Below are positions 25,641 through 33,607 of a stretch of 64,000 bases of DNA, in pieces (position 1 is the stretch's first letter; each line of letters begins with the position of its first letter). The position numbers and the translations under genes were made by a program. The DNA comes from Bacillota bacterium (GTDB lineage Bacteria > Bacillota > Clostridia > Christensenellales > Aristaeellaceae), in assembly GCA_023416655.1 (NCBI GenBank), contig JAEZHK010000143.1:25387-89386 (forward strand). The letters run 5' to 3'. The notes under the pieces are model-generated. The model was not told the DNA's origin. It was given only the letters and a program-made list of their open reading frames with translations, and did no database searches.

Positions 25641-25860
25641 GTGGATACTCCTCCTTTTACAGTTGCGCCTTTGGACGAAGCAGCCGGCTTAACGCCCGCT
25701 CCCGTGGAGCGCCTTTTCGCCTGCCACGACCAAAGACATACGCATCTATCCATCAACACCCCGAAGGGGCGTTCCAGGATCCATTTTTTTGCGGTTGGCC
25801 CAAACGGAGCGGCCCTTCGGTGGGCCTTTCGGTGGGCGCGTGAACACGAGCGCGATTTAT

Positions 25861-25889
25861 ATATTATATCAAATCCTAAGCAAAGTCAA
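25861..25889 (-). promoter_or_regulatory. Promoter and operator of the sugar ABC operon
   Basis: On the minus strand TTGACT (25884-25889), 17 bases, TAATAT (25861-25866). The spacer contains CTTAGGATTTGAT (25868-25880), the same 13 bases found at the GntR gene's own start site. A related TATTTGATACGATA follows upstream near 25893-25906. The 25641-25860 stretch is the 5' leader and holds no gene. Confidence 0.7.
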
Positions 25890-25946
25890 TATCGTATCAA
25901 ATATCAATCACAAGACATCGCATCCGAGTTCGATTGTTGCGGTGCG

Positions 25947-26618
25947 CTACGCCTCGCCGAAGATCCTGCGCATGGTCGGCAGGCGCGAATTGTCCGCGTG
26001 TACCATGTACGCCTGGCGGCACGCCGTAAGATCGTGCGCCTCATAGGCGCCAATGATGGCCTGGTGCTCCCGGTAGGATTCGCCCAGCCGCTCGACCGAC
26101 GCGAGCACGACCCCATGTTCGCGGGAAACGAGGCGGGCGATGGCGCGGTAGTCGTGGATCAGCTCCAGCGCCTGGTCGTTCCGGCTGAACTGCTCCAGCT
26201 TCTGATGAAACTGGTCGTTCAGGTCCTGGTACTTTTCCCAGATCAATTCCATCGTCTGAAGCTCGCCGATCCGCTCGTTGATCTGAGTCACCTCGCGGCA
26301 GAGGCTCTGGGACCAGTTCGCCATCGTGCTCTCGATCATCAACATTTCCAGCGCGTTGAGGATGCGGTAGATGTTTTCAAAGAACTGACGGTCGATGGTG
26401 CAGACCGTCGCGCCCTTGTAGGGGGAGAGCTTGATCAGCTTCTCACCGCTGAGCACGTTGAACGCTTCCCGCACCGGAATGGGACTTGTGTCATACCGTT
26501 CGGCGATGGATCGCACGGTGATGTGGCTGCCCACCGGGAAAACGCGGGTGATGATGTCCGCCCTGAGCTGATCGACAACCTGCCTGGAAAGCGTCTTTCT
26601 GGTGACCGCTCCGTTCAT
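25947..26618 (-). CDS. GntR family transcriptional regulator (FCD domain)
   Basis: A 223-residue FadR-subfamily regulator. The winged helix covers residues ~8-72 (LSRQVVDQLRADIITRVFPV, then SIAERYDTSPIPVREAFNVLSG). The all-helical FCD ligand domain follows, with metal-ligand type positions DLNDQFHQKL, VSREH and REHQAIIGAYEAHD. FCD regulators usually bind sugar acids or other organic acids. It is transcribed from its own promoter towards the ABC operon, and the palindrome ATTTGATCAAAT overlaps its transcription start, consistent with self-repression. The shared motif at the importer promoter makes the importer its likely target. Confidence 0.92.
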   Translation of the reverse strand: MNGAVTRKTLSRQVVDQLRADIITRVFPVGSHITVRSIAERYDTSPIPVREAFNVLSGEKLIKLSPYKGATVCTIDRQFFENIYRILNALEMLMIESTMANWSQSLCREVTQINERIGELQTMELIWEKYQDLNDQFHQKLEQFSRNDQALELIHDYRAIARLVSREHGVVLASVERLGESYREHQAIIGAYEAHDLTACRQAYMVHADNSRLPTMRRIFGEA

Positions 26619-26637
26619 GCGCTACGCCCCGATCCAA

Positions 26638-26655
26638 ATTTGATCAAATCCTAAG
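26638..26655. promoter_or_regulatory. GntR autoregulatory operator
   Basis: The perfect palindrome ATTTGATCAAAT (26638-26649) runs into CCTAAG, giving ATCAAATCCTAAG as at 25868-25880. It sits immediately downstream of the -10 box of the regulator gene. Confidence 0.65.
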
Positions 26656-26658
26656 GGC

Positions 26659-26687
26659 ATTATAGCATGAAAAGCGCTCGGTGACAA
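26659..26687 (-). promoter_or_regulatory. Promoter of the GntR regulator gene
   Basis: On the minus strand TTGTCA (26682-26687), 17 bases, TATAAT (26659-26664). Confidence 0.75.
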
Positions 26688-26692
26688 CCATT

Positions 26693-27160
26693 CTATATTC
26701 GGGCAATTTGTACCATCAGTTCCACTTCCACCGGGATGTTGCCCGGCAGCACGTTGACGCCGACGGCGCTTCGGGACGGGCAGCCGATCTCCGGGCCGAA
26801 AATGTCGATCAGAAGGCGGCTAGCGCCGTTGGCGACGGCGGGCTGCTGATAGAAATCGTCCCGGCTGGCGACGAAGGCCAGCATTTTGACGACGCTTAGA
26901 ACTCTGTCCAGCGTGCCCAGGTCGCGCTTCAGGATGGAAAGCGCGTTCAGCATGCAGTTCGCGGCGGCCTTCTGGCCCTCCTCCACCGTCAAAACGCCCA
27001 GCTTCCCCTTGGGCGACGGCTCGCCCGGAAGATCCGGCCCGCAGCCGGAGACGCACAGAATATCCGAAAATCCCTTGGTCTGCATGTATAGCCCCGCCCG
27101 GTCGGGCGGCTCGGGCAGCCGGACGCCCAGCGCCTCCAGCCTTTCCTCAATTCTCCCCAT
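26693..27160 (-). CDS. RidA/YjgF family enamine/imine deaminase
   Basis: A 155-residue RidA-superfamily protein with the longer N-terminus of the YjgH/TdcF-like group (RIEERLEALGVRLPEPPDRA). The core runs DILCVSGCGPDLPG, VLTVEEGQKAAANCMLNAL, and the active-site region GCPSRSAVGVNVLPGNIPVEVELM, whose arginine is the expected catalytic residue. RidA proteins hydrolyse reactive 2-aminoacrylate-type enamines to ketoacids. I start at ATG 27160 (AGAGGG 8 bases upstream); a GTG lies at 27169. It overlaps the preceding SelA-like PLP enzyme gene by 14 bases, suggesting it finishes that enzyme's reaction. Confidence 0.85.
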   Translation of the reverse strand: MGRIEERLEALGVRLPEPPDRAGLYMQTKGFSDILCVSGCGPDLPGEPSPKGKLGVLTVEEGQKAAANCMLNALSILKRDLGTLDRVLSVVKMLAFVASRDDFYQQPAVANGASRLLIDIFGPEIGCPSRSAVGVNVLPGNIPVEVELMVQIARI

Positions 27161-28295
27161 GGGAATCACCCTCTCTGAGCGAGTTGATCGCTTCGCGCAC
27201 GGCGCGGGCCACCCGATCGACCTCGCCCGGCGACAGATTGTAGGCGTTCAAGAACATCGCGTTTTCCGGCATGCCGAATTCCGGCGGGTAGACGCCCACA
27301 TCGATAGGCGAAGGCAGCGCGCGCGTGCGCTCGTTGACGGCCTTGGCGGATACGCCCTCGGGCAACGTTACGATCAGAAGCGGCTGCTCCGTACCCAGAC
27401 GCCCTTCCGAAACGATCCGTGCCGACACCCCCGCGCACACGGCGAGCCTGTCGCGCAGCGCTTCGAGCATCGCCTGCTGGCGCGTGTAGCGTCCTTTGTC
27501 GGATACGAACAGCTCCAGCGCCGTGATGAACCCGGCCAGCTCCTCCTTGCCGGTCTTGAAAGCCCGGCCGATTCTCGGATGGGGGCACGCGCTCATGCGG
27601 CAGCCTGCGACGAGATCTCTGCGGCCAACGATGAGGCCGGTGGACTGCGGGCCGCGGATGTGCTTTCCGCCGCTGAAGATGGCAAGATCCGCGCCCAAAT
27701 CCCGCGTGTAGTGCCACAGGTTTGACGCGGGCGGGAGCTGCGCCGCGGCATCGACGACCACGGTCAGGCCCGCCGCCTTGAGCTTCGGGATCGCGTCCTC
27801 GCAGCTGGGTACATCCTTTTCGTACAGAGAGCCCGCGAAAAGAAACGCCGCCGCGCATTTTTCGTCCGCCGCCGCGATCATCGCCTCGACGGTCGGCTCG
27901 ACCGACACGATCTCCGCGCCCGTCATCGCGATCAGCCGCCAGTAGGGAATCATGCTCCGGTACGCGCCATCAAAGATCAGAATGCGGTTTTTCGGGAAGT
28001 CCGAAGCGAACGGTACCCGGTCGTGAAGCGATTCGTCGAGGCCGCACAGACAGCTCGCCGCGCTCAGAATCACGCCCGCGGCCGCGCCGCTGGTGACGAA
28101 CGCCGCTTCGTTTTGGGTGAGCGCCGCCGCGCGAGCGCACACGGCGTCCATGAGCTTTCCCATATCGACGAAGCCGCGCCCGGCGTCGCGCATCGCCTCA
28201 AGCGTTTCCTCCGCCATCAGCGAGCCGCCCAGGTTCGTATAGGTTTCGCTGGCGTTGACCAGCGTTTTCAGGCCCAGTTTTTCGTAAAAGTTCAT
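27147..28295 (-). CDS. SelA-like PLP-dependent ammonia-lyase (DgaE type)
   Basis: A 382-residue fold-type I PLP enzyme of the SelA-like group: YEKLGLKTLVNASETYTNLG, AAFVTSGAAAGVILSAASCL, and the Schiff-base lysine K211 in ADLAIFSGGKHIRGPQSTGL. It is too short for selenocysteine synthase and lacks its usual N-terminal domain. Relatives such as D-glucosaminate-6-phosphate ammonia-lyase remove an amino group from sugar acids by elimination. An enamine is the expected first product, and the overlapping RidA gene fits hydrolysis of that enamine. Reaction and substrate are inferred. Repeat copy B lies 21 bases upstream of its start. Confidence 0.85.
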   Translation of the reverse strand: MNFYEKLGLKTLVNASETYTNLGGSLMAEETLEAMRDAGRGFVDMGKLMDAVCARAAALTQNEAAFVTSGAAAGVILSAASCLCGLDESLHDRVPFASDFPKNRILIFDGAYRSMIPYWRLIAMTGAEIVSVEPTVEAMIAAADEKCAAAFLFAGSLYEKDVPSCEDAIPKLKAAGLTVVVDAAAQLPPASNLWHYTRDLGADLAIFSGGKHIRGPQSTGLIVGRRDLVAGCRMSACPHPRIGRAFKTGKEELAGFITALELFVSDKGRYTRQQAMLEALRDRLAVCAGVSARIVSEGRLGTEQPLLIVTLPEGVSAKAVNERTRALPSPIDVGVYPPEFGMPENAMFLNAYNLSPGEVDRVARAVREAINSLREGDSHGEN

Positions 28296-28315
28296 TCTCT
28301 GCTCCTGCCTGAGTT

Positions 28316-28474
28316 ATACCAATGTGAAATATTGTTTCGTCCAAAGCGGCGAAGATTTCGTTCCTGACAAGGAGCCGCAGCGCAGGCGTAGTGGAGCTAC
28401 GTCAAGGGGAGAGCGACACAGCCAGGGCTTGAAAAGATCCGCCGCGACGACGAAAGAATGTTTGGGAGTGGTAT
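28316..28474 (+). repeat. Dispersed palindromic repeat, copy B
   Basis: It runs from ATACCAATGTGAAATATTG to TTTGGGAGTGGTAT (159 bp). The two ends pair over about 26 positions, including the copy-specific block TTTCGTC in both arms. The internal hairpin is CGTAG-TGGAG-CTACG, where other copies have AATAGC-AGC-GCTATT. It lies between the divergent SelA-like and glycosyltransferase genes. Confidence 0.85.
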
Positions 28475-28510
28475 AAGCTCCGGCTCGAAACAATGATTCA
28501 GGAGGAACCT

Positions 28511-30172
28511 ATGGCACGCGTATGCATCTACATGCAGACCTACAACTATGAAAAGTACATCGAGAGGGCGCTGGATAGCGTCCTCAACCAGACCTACCGG
28601 GACTTTGAACTGTGGATTGCCGACAACGGCTCGAGCGACCGCACTTGCGAAATCATCGCGAAATACGCCAAGGCGGACCCCCGGATCATACCGGAATACC
28701 GCACGGGCAACAAGCACATCGCAAACGAATTCCTTGAGAAAATCTATTTGACCGACGCCGAGTATTTCGCCCGGATCGACGCGGACGACTGGGTTGAAGC
28801 GGACTACCTAGAACACTGCGTCCAGTTTATGGACGGCGGAGCGGACATCGTGATCGCCGGCGCGCGCTTTCACGAGGATGACAACCCCGATTCCGTTTAC
28901 TACAGAAACTGGCACGGAGCCGAGACGGTTTTCACGCAGCAAGAACTGCTGAACGAATTCCCGTTCCTCCATCAGGCGCTGCGCACCCATTGGGCCAAGA
29001 TGATGCGCGTGCCCCTGATGCGCGAGCACCGTGTGTTCGTGAATGAAAATCTGTTCTACGGTTCGGATACCGACTTCATGTTCTCCTATATTTCCAAATG
29101 CGGCTCAGTCGCGCTGACGTCCAAGGTCGTGTACCATTACTACATCCATTCCAACACCTTGACCAACTTCTATTACGAGGCGCGCCTGAAGGACATCAAA
29201 GTCCTCTGCGACAAGAAACTGGAATACCTCCGCGCCAACCGCGCCGATACGGTACGGAATGTGGAATACCTGTACATCGTAACGCTCAACGAAACCGCGG
29301 ACGCGCTCAAGAGCATGCTCATCGGCTTTATGGGCAAGAAGGTGGGCCAGGAAGACATCTGGAAGTTTGTGCAGGATCCCTATGTGCTGGCGATCTACGG
29401 CCATTTCTGGAAGCAGGTCTACATCCGGCCCTCACAGGATATCTTCACCCAGGACAGGCAGCGCTGCTTTACCCTTCTGACGGATGCCATCCGCGTGGTG
29501 GCGCCCTCGCATAAAAAGGAGGATGCGTTTAGCGTCCTGGGCCAGTACATCCCACCGATTCAGGACTTTTTCGCCCCGTCAGACATCTACCAGCTGCTCA
29601 AGTACGATAACCCCGCGCAGGATTTCCTGAAGGGCGATCTGAAGGGGGCGCTCGGAAGGCTCACGCGCGCCAACATCCAGGACTCCTTCGCGTACGCGCT
29701 CAAAACCCTATTGTGCATCCTCCTCGAATCCCCGTATCCGTCCGGCCTATCCTGGTCGATTTTTTCCAGGAAGCAGCAGGGCTACCTCCTCAAGCACATG
29801 CAGATCCTGTCCAACATGGGGGATCCCGCATATTTCCTTCAATACCCTGCCCTGTGCGAGCATCTGTGGAAGAACGACATCATGTCGATCCTGCTGCAAA
29901 CGAAACGAATGCTGCGGGACGGGACGAACGAATTCCTCCGGCAGGCTGCGCCGCTGGTTCAGCTGGGCATGACCGCGGCCGCGATGATCGAGAACGAGGG
30001 CGAGTTCGTTGATTTTATGAAGATGGATGTCAAGGTTTCTCTCGCGCGGGGGGATTTCGCGCTTGCCCGGGAAAAGCTGACCGGGCTTCAGGAGTCCTGT
30101 CCGGACGATCCGTCGCTGGTGGGACTTCAGAAAGAATTGGGCGCTTGTCTGACCGGTCGTCCGCTTGGATGA
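28511..30172 (+). CDS. Glycosyltransferase family 2 protein with long helical C-terminus
   Basis: A 553-residue protein. The N-terminal ~230 residues are a GT-A fold family 2 transferase: ARVCIYMQTYNYEKYIERAL, SVLNQTYRDFELWIADNGSS, and the DxD-type metal site in FARIDADDWVEADY. The remaining ~320 residues are predicted helical, with no membrane segments and no named domain that I recognise; the last part (ARGDFALAREKLTGLQESCP) looks like a TPR helix pair. ATG 28511 follows AGGAGGAACCT. It stands apart from the exopolysaccharide cluster 3.4 kb away but may act on the same or another surface glycan. Confidence 0.85.
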   Translation: MARVCIYMQTYNYEKYIERALDSVLNQTYRDFELWIADNGSSDRTCEIIAKYAKADPRIIPEYRTGNKHIANEFLEKIYLTDAEYFARIDADDWVEADYLEHCVQFMDGGADIVIAGARFHEDDNPDSVYYRNWHGAETVFTQQELLNEFPFLHQALRTHWAKMMRVPLMREHRVFVNENLFYGSDTDFMFSYISKCGSVALTSKVVYHYYIHSNTLTNFYYEARLKDIKVLCDKKLEYLRANRADTVRNVEYLYIVTLNETADALKSMLIGFMGKKVGQEDIWKFVQDPYVLAIYGHFWKQVYIRPSQDIFTQDRQRCFTLLTDAIRVVAPSHKKEDAFSVLGQYIPPIQDFFAPSDIYQLLKYDNPAQDFLKGDLKGALGRLTRANIQDSFAYALKTLLCILLESPYPSGLSWSIFSRKQQGYLLKHMQILSNMGDPAYFLQYPALCEHLWKNDIMSILLQTKRMLRDGTNEFLRQAAPLVQLGMTAAAMIENEGEFVDFMKMDVKVSLARGDFALAREKLTGLQESCPDDPSLVGLQKELGACLTGRPLG

Positions 30173-30204
30173 ATCCCACGGAAGCGGAAAGTCAACCGAA
30201 TTAA

Positions 30205-30246
30205 AAGAGGCCGTCCGGATGGGTTTCCGGATGGCCTCTTGTTTTC
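30205..30246. terminator. Bidirectional terminator
   Basis: AAGAGGCCGTCCGGA (30205-30219) and TCCGGATGGCCTCTT (30226-30240) form a 15-bp stem with one G-T pair, with A-run before and T-run after. It lies between the convergent glycosyltransferase and LysM genes. Confidence 0.9.
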
Positions 30247-30258
30247 CTTCAGTGGATA

Positions 30259-31287
30259 CTACTTCCCCGCCGCAATCTGGATGCAACTGTAGTGTTGCTG
30301 CACATAGGCCTGCGAAACGGATTCTCCATGGTTTTTGCTGTTATAGAGATACAGGTCAAAGTGGCCGTTGACGTTGTTGTCGACCGTGTCATAGGAATGA
30401 GGCATGCCGGAGAGGGACGCCGCGAAGTTGATGCCTCGGTGGAAGATCACGACAGGGCGGGGCGTCCAGTTCCATGTGGGGAACAGCTTCGTCATCTTCG
30501 CGGTTTCGTCCGACGTCAGCGGCTCGACATCCGAATGGTTGGCTCCACCCATCATCTTGAACTTGATCTGAAGGCCGGTCGACACATCGGTGACCAGAAA
30601 AACGTCGTTTCGCTTGATGAGGTATTTCCCGTCCAGGAACCAGTCGACGATCTTGCCCACCCGCTTGGGGGAGGCGCTTTCCCCCGGCGTCACGGCAAAA
30701 TTCCTCGGCGCATAGCCATTGATGGCCGTCTTCTGGCCGACATTGAGCCATTCGCCGGCATCCATGTAATTGTACTTCATGATCTTTGCGATGGTCGTAT
30801 TGAATTTCTTTGCGATGCCGCCCAGCGTGTCCCCGGATTTCACAATGTATGTGACGGACGGCCAACTCGTCACGGGTTTGGAGGGCGAGGCGGGCTCCGG
30901 CGTGGACGGGGTAGAAGCATTGGACCCGGACGGTATGTACAGGACCTGGTTGACATAGATCGCGTCGCTTTTCAAGCTGTTGCGGGTTTTGATCTTGGAG
31001 ACGGTCGTCGAGTACTTGGTAGCGATTTTCGAAAGCGTGTCGCCTTTTTTCACGACATATTTGGTGTCGGGGGATACGATCAGCTTCTGCCCGACGTAGA
31101 TGGTATCGCTTTTGAGGGCGTTGTACTGCTTCAGCTGCGCAACCGTCACGCCATAGGCCTTGGCGATTGTCGATAGCCAGTCGCCGGCCTTCACCGTATA
31201 GGTTGTAGCTGCCAAAGCCTGTGTACCCAGCGCAAGAAACAAGAAAACCAAGACCAAACCCGCGGAAATTGACCTGCCTGCCTTCAT
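30259..31287 (-). CDS. Secreted LysM-repeat cell-wall protein
   Basis: A 342-residue exported protein. A signal peptide ends near ALGTQALA. Three LysM modules follow: TYTVKAGDWLSTIAKAYGVT, KYVVKKGDTLSKIATKYSTT and TYIVKSGDTLGGIAKKFNTT; a Ser/Thr/Pro linker (ASTPSTPEPASPSKP) precedes the third. The C-terminal ~140 residues form a separate domain containing GGANHSDVEP, GMPHSYDTVDNNVNGHFDLY and NSKNHG. The His/Asp pattern resembles a metal-binding catalytic domain seen after LysM modules in Firmicutes, but I cannot name it. ATG 31287 follows GGAGGGCTCG; the open frame extends to 31323. Confidence 0.85.
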   Translation of the reverse strand: MKAGRSISAGLVLVFLFLALGTQALAATTYTVKAGDWLSTIAKAYGVTVAQLKQYNALKSDTIYVGQKLIVSPDTKYVVKKGDTLSKIATKYSTTVSKIKTRNSLKSDAIYVNQVLYIPSGSNASTPSTPEPASPSKPVTSWPSVTYIVKSGDTLGGIAKKFNTTIAKIMKYNYMDAGEWLNVGQKTAINGYAPRNFAVTPGESASPKRVGKIVDWFLDGKYLIKRNDVFLVTDVSTGLQIKFKMMGGANHSDVEPLTSDETAKMTKLFPTWNWTPRPVVIFHRGINFAASLSGMPHSYDTVDNNVNGHFDLYLYNSKNHGESVSQAYVQQHYSCIQIAAGK

Positions 31288-31375
31288 CCAACGAGCCCTC
31301 CATTCATTACGTTTGTATGTCACTTGTTACATATTACATTATTTTGCAGGGAATTTCCATAGGAGATAATTGGTA

Positions 31376-31611
31376 ATACCAATGCAGAACATTAATGCGT
31401 CCAAAGCGGCGAGAGATTTTCGATGCAGGGCTAGGAGCCGGAGCGCAGGAATAGCAGCGCTATTTCAAGCTACGAGCGACAACGCGGCGCACGATTCAAA
31501 TTCCATTTGAATCGTGCGGTCGCGAAGCGACTTGGTTTCCCGCAGGGAAACCAACCCTTGCAGGGGCGAAAAGATCCGCCGTGACGACGCATTCATGTTT
31601 GGAATTGGTAT
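31376..31611 (+). repeat. Dispersed palindromic repeat, copy C (with nested hairpins)
   Basis: A 236-bp copy. Ends are ATACCAATGCAGAACATTAA and TTTGGAATTGGTAT, with copy-specific ATGCGTC in both arms. About 80 extra bases inside form a 14-bp stem (CGCACGATTCAAAT/ATTTGAATCGTGCG, 31488-31518) and a 10-bp stem (TTGGTTTCCC/GGGAAACCAA, 31532-31554). The remaining 31612-31825 stretch has an AAGGCATC/GATGCCTT hairpin and no gene. Confidence 0.85.
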
Positions 31612-31825
31612 AACTCCGTGTCCGCGAGGGCAGTTATGATACCGATTTCGGCGGGATACTTGCTACGCGAACGCAGCACAAAAGAACAAGGCATCCATGC
31701 CAAAAGGCGACAGATGCCTTGCTTCCTGATCAATGTCTTATTTCAACCCACAGGTGCTCTCAGCCGGAAAATGGACGAAAAATCTCCGGCCGGGTCGCCG
31801 GGTTCGATCATCCCATGATCGGCGC

Positions 31826-32170
31826 TTAGGAACGGACGGCCTGCGCCGTTTCGATCCGACCATTCCAGCGGGCGATCCCGCCGATGTTGACGACGCCCGT
31901 ATACCCCATCCGCACGAGGTACGCGCACGCGCTGGCGCTGCGGGCGCCGCTCAGGCAGTAGACGAACAGCTTCGCGTCGCGGTCGGGCACCGCCTTTTCG
32001 ATGTCCCCAATGCGGTCGAGCGGGATGTTGCGGCTGCCGGGAATGTGGCCCGATCGGTACTCCTCCGGTGAGCGCACGTCGATGAGGTTGATGGACTTGT
32101 CATTTTCAAGCTCCAACTGGGCTTTGTCCATGGAGAGGTTCGCGCAGCCGGTCTGTTTTCCGAAAAACAT
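31826..32170 (-). CDS. Single-domain rhodanese-like sulfurtransferase
   Basis: A 114-residue protein with one rhodanese domain: INLIDVRSPEEYRSGHIPGS, then RNIPLDRIG and the active-site loop VYCLSGARSASACAYL, whose cysteine would carry the persulfide. GYTGVVNIGGIARWNG closes the domain as usual. It should move sulfur from thiosulfate or a persulfide donor to an acceptor; partners are not visible. ATG 32170 follows CAGGGGGCAAAC. It is followed by no gene on the same strand for 540 bases. Confidence 0.88.
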   Translation of the reverse strand: MFFGKQTGCANLSMDKAQLELENDKSINLIDVRSPEEYRSGHIPGSRNIPLDRIGDIEKAVPDRDAKLFVYCLSGARSASACAYLVRMGYTGVVNIGGIARWNGRIETAQAVRS

Positions 32171-32281
32171 ATGTTTGCCCCCTGTAACGCTTCGTTCCTT
32201 ATGATCCTAGTATACCCGGAAGGAACGCATCTGTATGTGACGAAGTTACAAAGGCAGCAACAGCGAAAAACACTCCGGCGT

Positions 32282-33436
32282 TCAGTGATCGATCTCGACC
32301 CAGGCGGCGTCGCGCTTGCCGCTCTCGATCACCGCGTGGATGAAGCGAACGCCACTCAGGCCATCCTCCGCCGAGGGGAAGTCCAGGTCATTCTCGGTGA
32401 GCGGCTGGCCGTTCTGCGTTTTAATCACCGAGGTAATGAAGTTGCGGTAGATGTTCGCGAAGCCGACATACAGCCCTTCGGGATGGCCGGATGGCAGGCG
32501 GCTGCTTGCATGGGCGGCCTCGCCGATGTAGCCGGTGCCCCGGCTGAGCGTCTCGGGCGCGCGGCCCCTGGGGGTGTAGCGCACGTAGTCGGGGATATGC
32601 TGCTGCCACTCCAGCGAGCCCATCGTGCCATAGATGCGCACCGCCAGGCCGTTCAGGTTGCCGCAGGCGACCTGCGAACACCAGTACGCGCCGTTGGCGC
32701 CGCTATCGTATTCCACGATCATGTTCGCGTTCATGTCCAGCGCCTTGCCGAAGGCGTTGGTAGTGGCCAGAACGCGCTTGATCTGAAGGCCCGTGAGGTA
32801 GTGCACGGTGTGTTCGATGTGTGAACCGATATCGCCGACGCAGTTGGAAATGCCCGCCACCTCCGGGTCGCTTCGCCAGCCCGACAGTTTGGCGGTGCCC
32901 GGGTCGCTCTCACCCAACTCGTCGATCAGCCACTCCTGCGCGTATTCGGCGTTGACCGCCACCACTTCGCCAATCTTGCCCGCGCGGATCATCTCGCGCA
33001 TCACCTTCACCATGGTGTAGCCCGAATAGCTGTAATTGACGCCAAAGAGCAGGCCCCTGGCCTTGGCCAGCGCCACAAGTTCCTCGGCCTCGGCCACCGT
33101 AAAGCACAGCGGCTTCTCGCACATTACGTGGATGCCGTGTTCCAAAAAACACTTGGAGATGGCGTAGTGGGCGTTGTTGGGAACGGTGATGCTCACAAAG
33201 GAGATGCCGTCGGGCCTCGCGCTCTCCTTCTCTGCCATCTCCTGATAGGTTTCGTACACCCGGGACGGATCGAGCGCATAGGCGGCGCCGGTATCGGCGT
33301 TTTCCTGCGCGTTTTTGCTGAAGCAGCCCGCCGCAAACACAGCGCGCGGATCAAACGCGATGGCCTTGCGGTGCACGTCACCGATGAATGCGCCCAGTTT
33401 GCCGCCCACCATGCCGTAATTGATGCGATTGACCAT
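32282..33436 (-). CDS. Gfo/Idh/MocA family oxidoreductase
   Basis: A 384-residue NAD(P)-dependent sugar or inositol dehydrogenase relative. The Rossmann part has YGMVGGKLGAFIGDVHRKA and the signature HGIHVMCEKPLCFTVAEAEE; the EKP lysine is the catalytic one. The C-terminal alpha/beta domain contains GDIGSHIEHTVHYLTGL, with the His expected near the substrate. Homologues of this subgroup stand in sugar-degradation loci; substrate is unknown. It is monocistronic between repeat/rhodanese and the exopolysaccharide cluster. ATG 33436 is preceded by AGCGGGGAAATGACAG. Confidence 0.88.
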   Translation of the reverse strand: MVNRINYGMVGGKLGAFIGDVHRKAIAFDPRAVFAAGCFSKNAQENADTGAAYALDPSRVYETYQEMAEKESARPDGISFVSITVPNNAHYAISKCFLEHGIHVMCEKPLCFTVAEAEELVALAKARGLLFGVNYSYSGYTMVKVMREMIRAGKIGEVVAVNAEYAQEWLIDELGESDPGTAKLSGWRSDPEVAGISNCVGDIGSHIEHTVHYLTGLQIKRVLATTNAFGKALDMNANMIVEYDSGANGAYWCSQVACGNLNGLAVRIYGTMGSLEWQQHIPDYVRYTPRGRAPETLSRGTGYIGEAAHASSRLPSGHPEGLYVGFANIYRNFITSVIKTQNGQPLTENDLDFPSAEDGLSGVRFIHAVIESGKRDAAWVEIDH

Positions 33437-33561
33437 CTGTCATTTCCCCGCTTTCAAATGTTCGAAATTCGGTGACATACATGGATCTACAGAAGCGATG
33501 CGTCTTGCTTCAAGAACGATTATACACGCATGAAGCAGGACTTTCCAGCCCAAAAACAGCA

Positions 33562-33585
33562 AAAAGCCTGACTTTTCAGGCTTTT
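33562..33585 (-). terminator. Terminator of the exopolysaccharide cluster
   Basis: On the minus strand AAAAGCCTGA-AAAG-TCAGGCTTTT, followed by T, just downstream of the last exopolysaccharide gene's stop at 33608. Confidence 0.85.
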
Positions 33586-33607
33586 CAAACGCGCTCCCCC
33601 ATCCCGG

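Noticed and set aside
31743..31928. 61-residue minus frame downstream of the rhodanese
   Set aside because: No ribosome binding site or family, and it overlaps the rhodanese gene in another frame.
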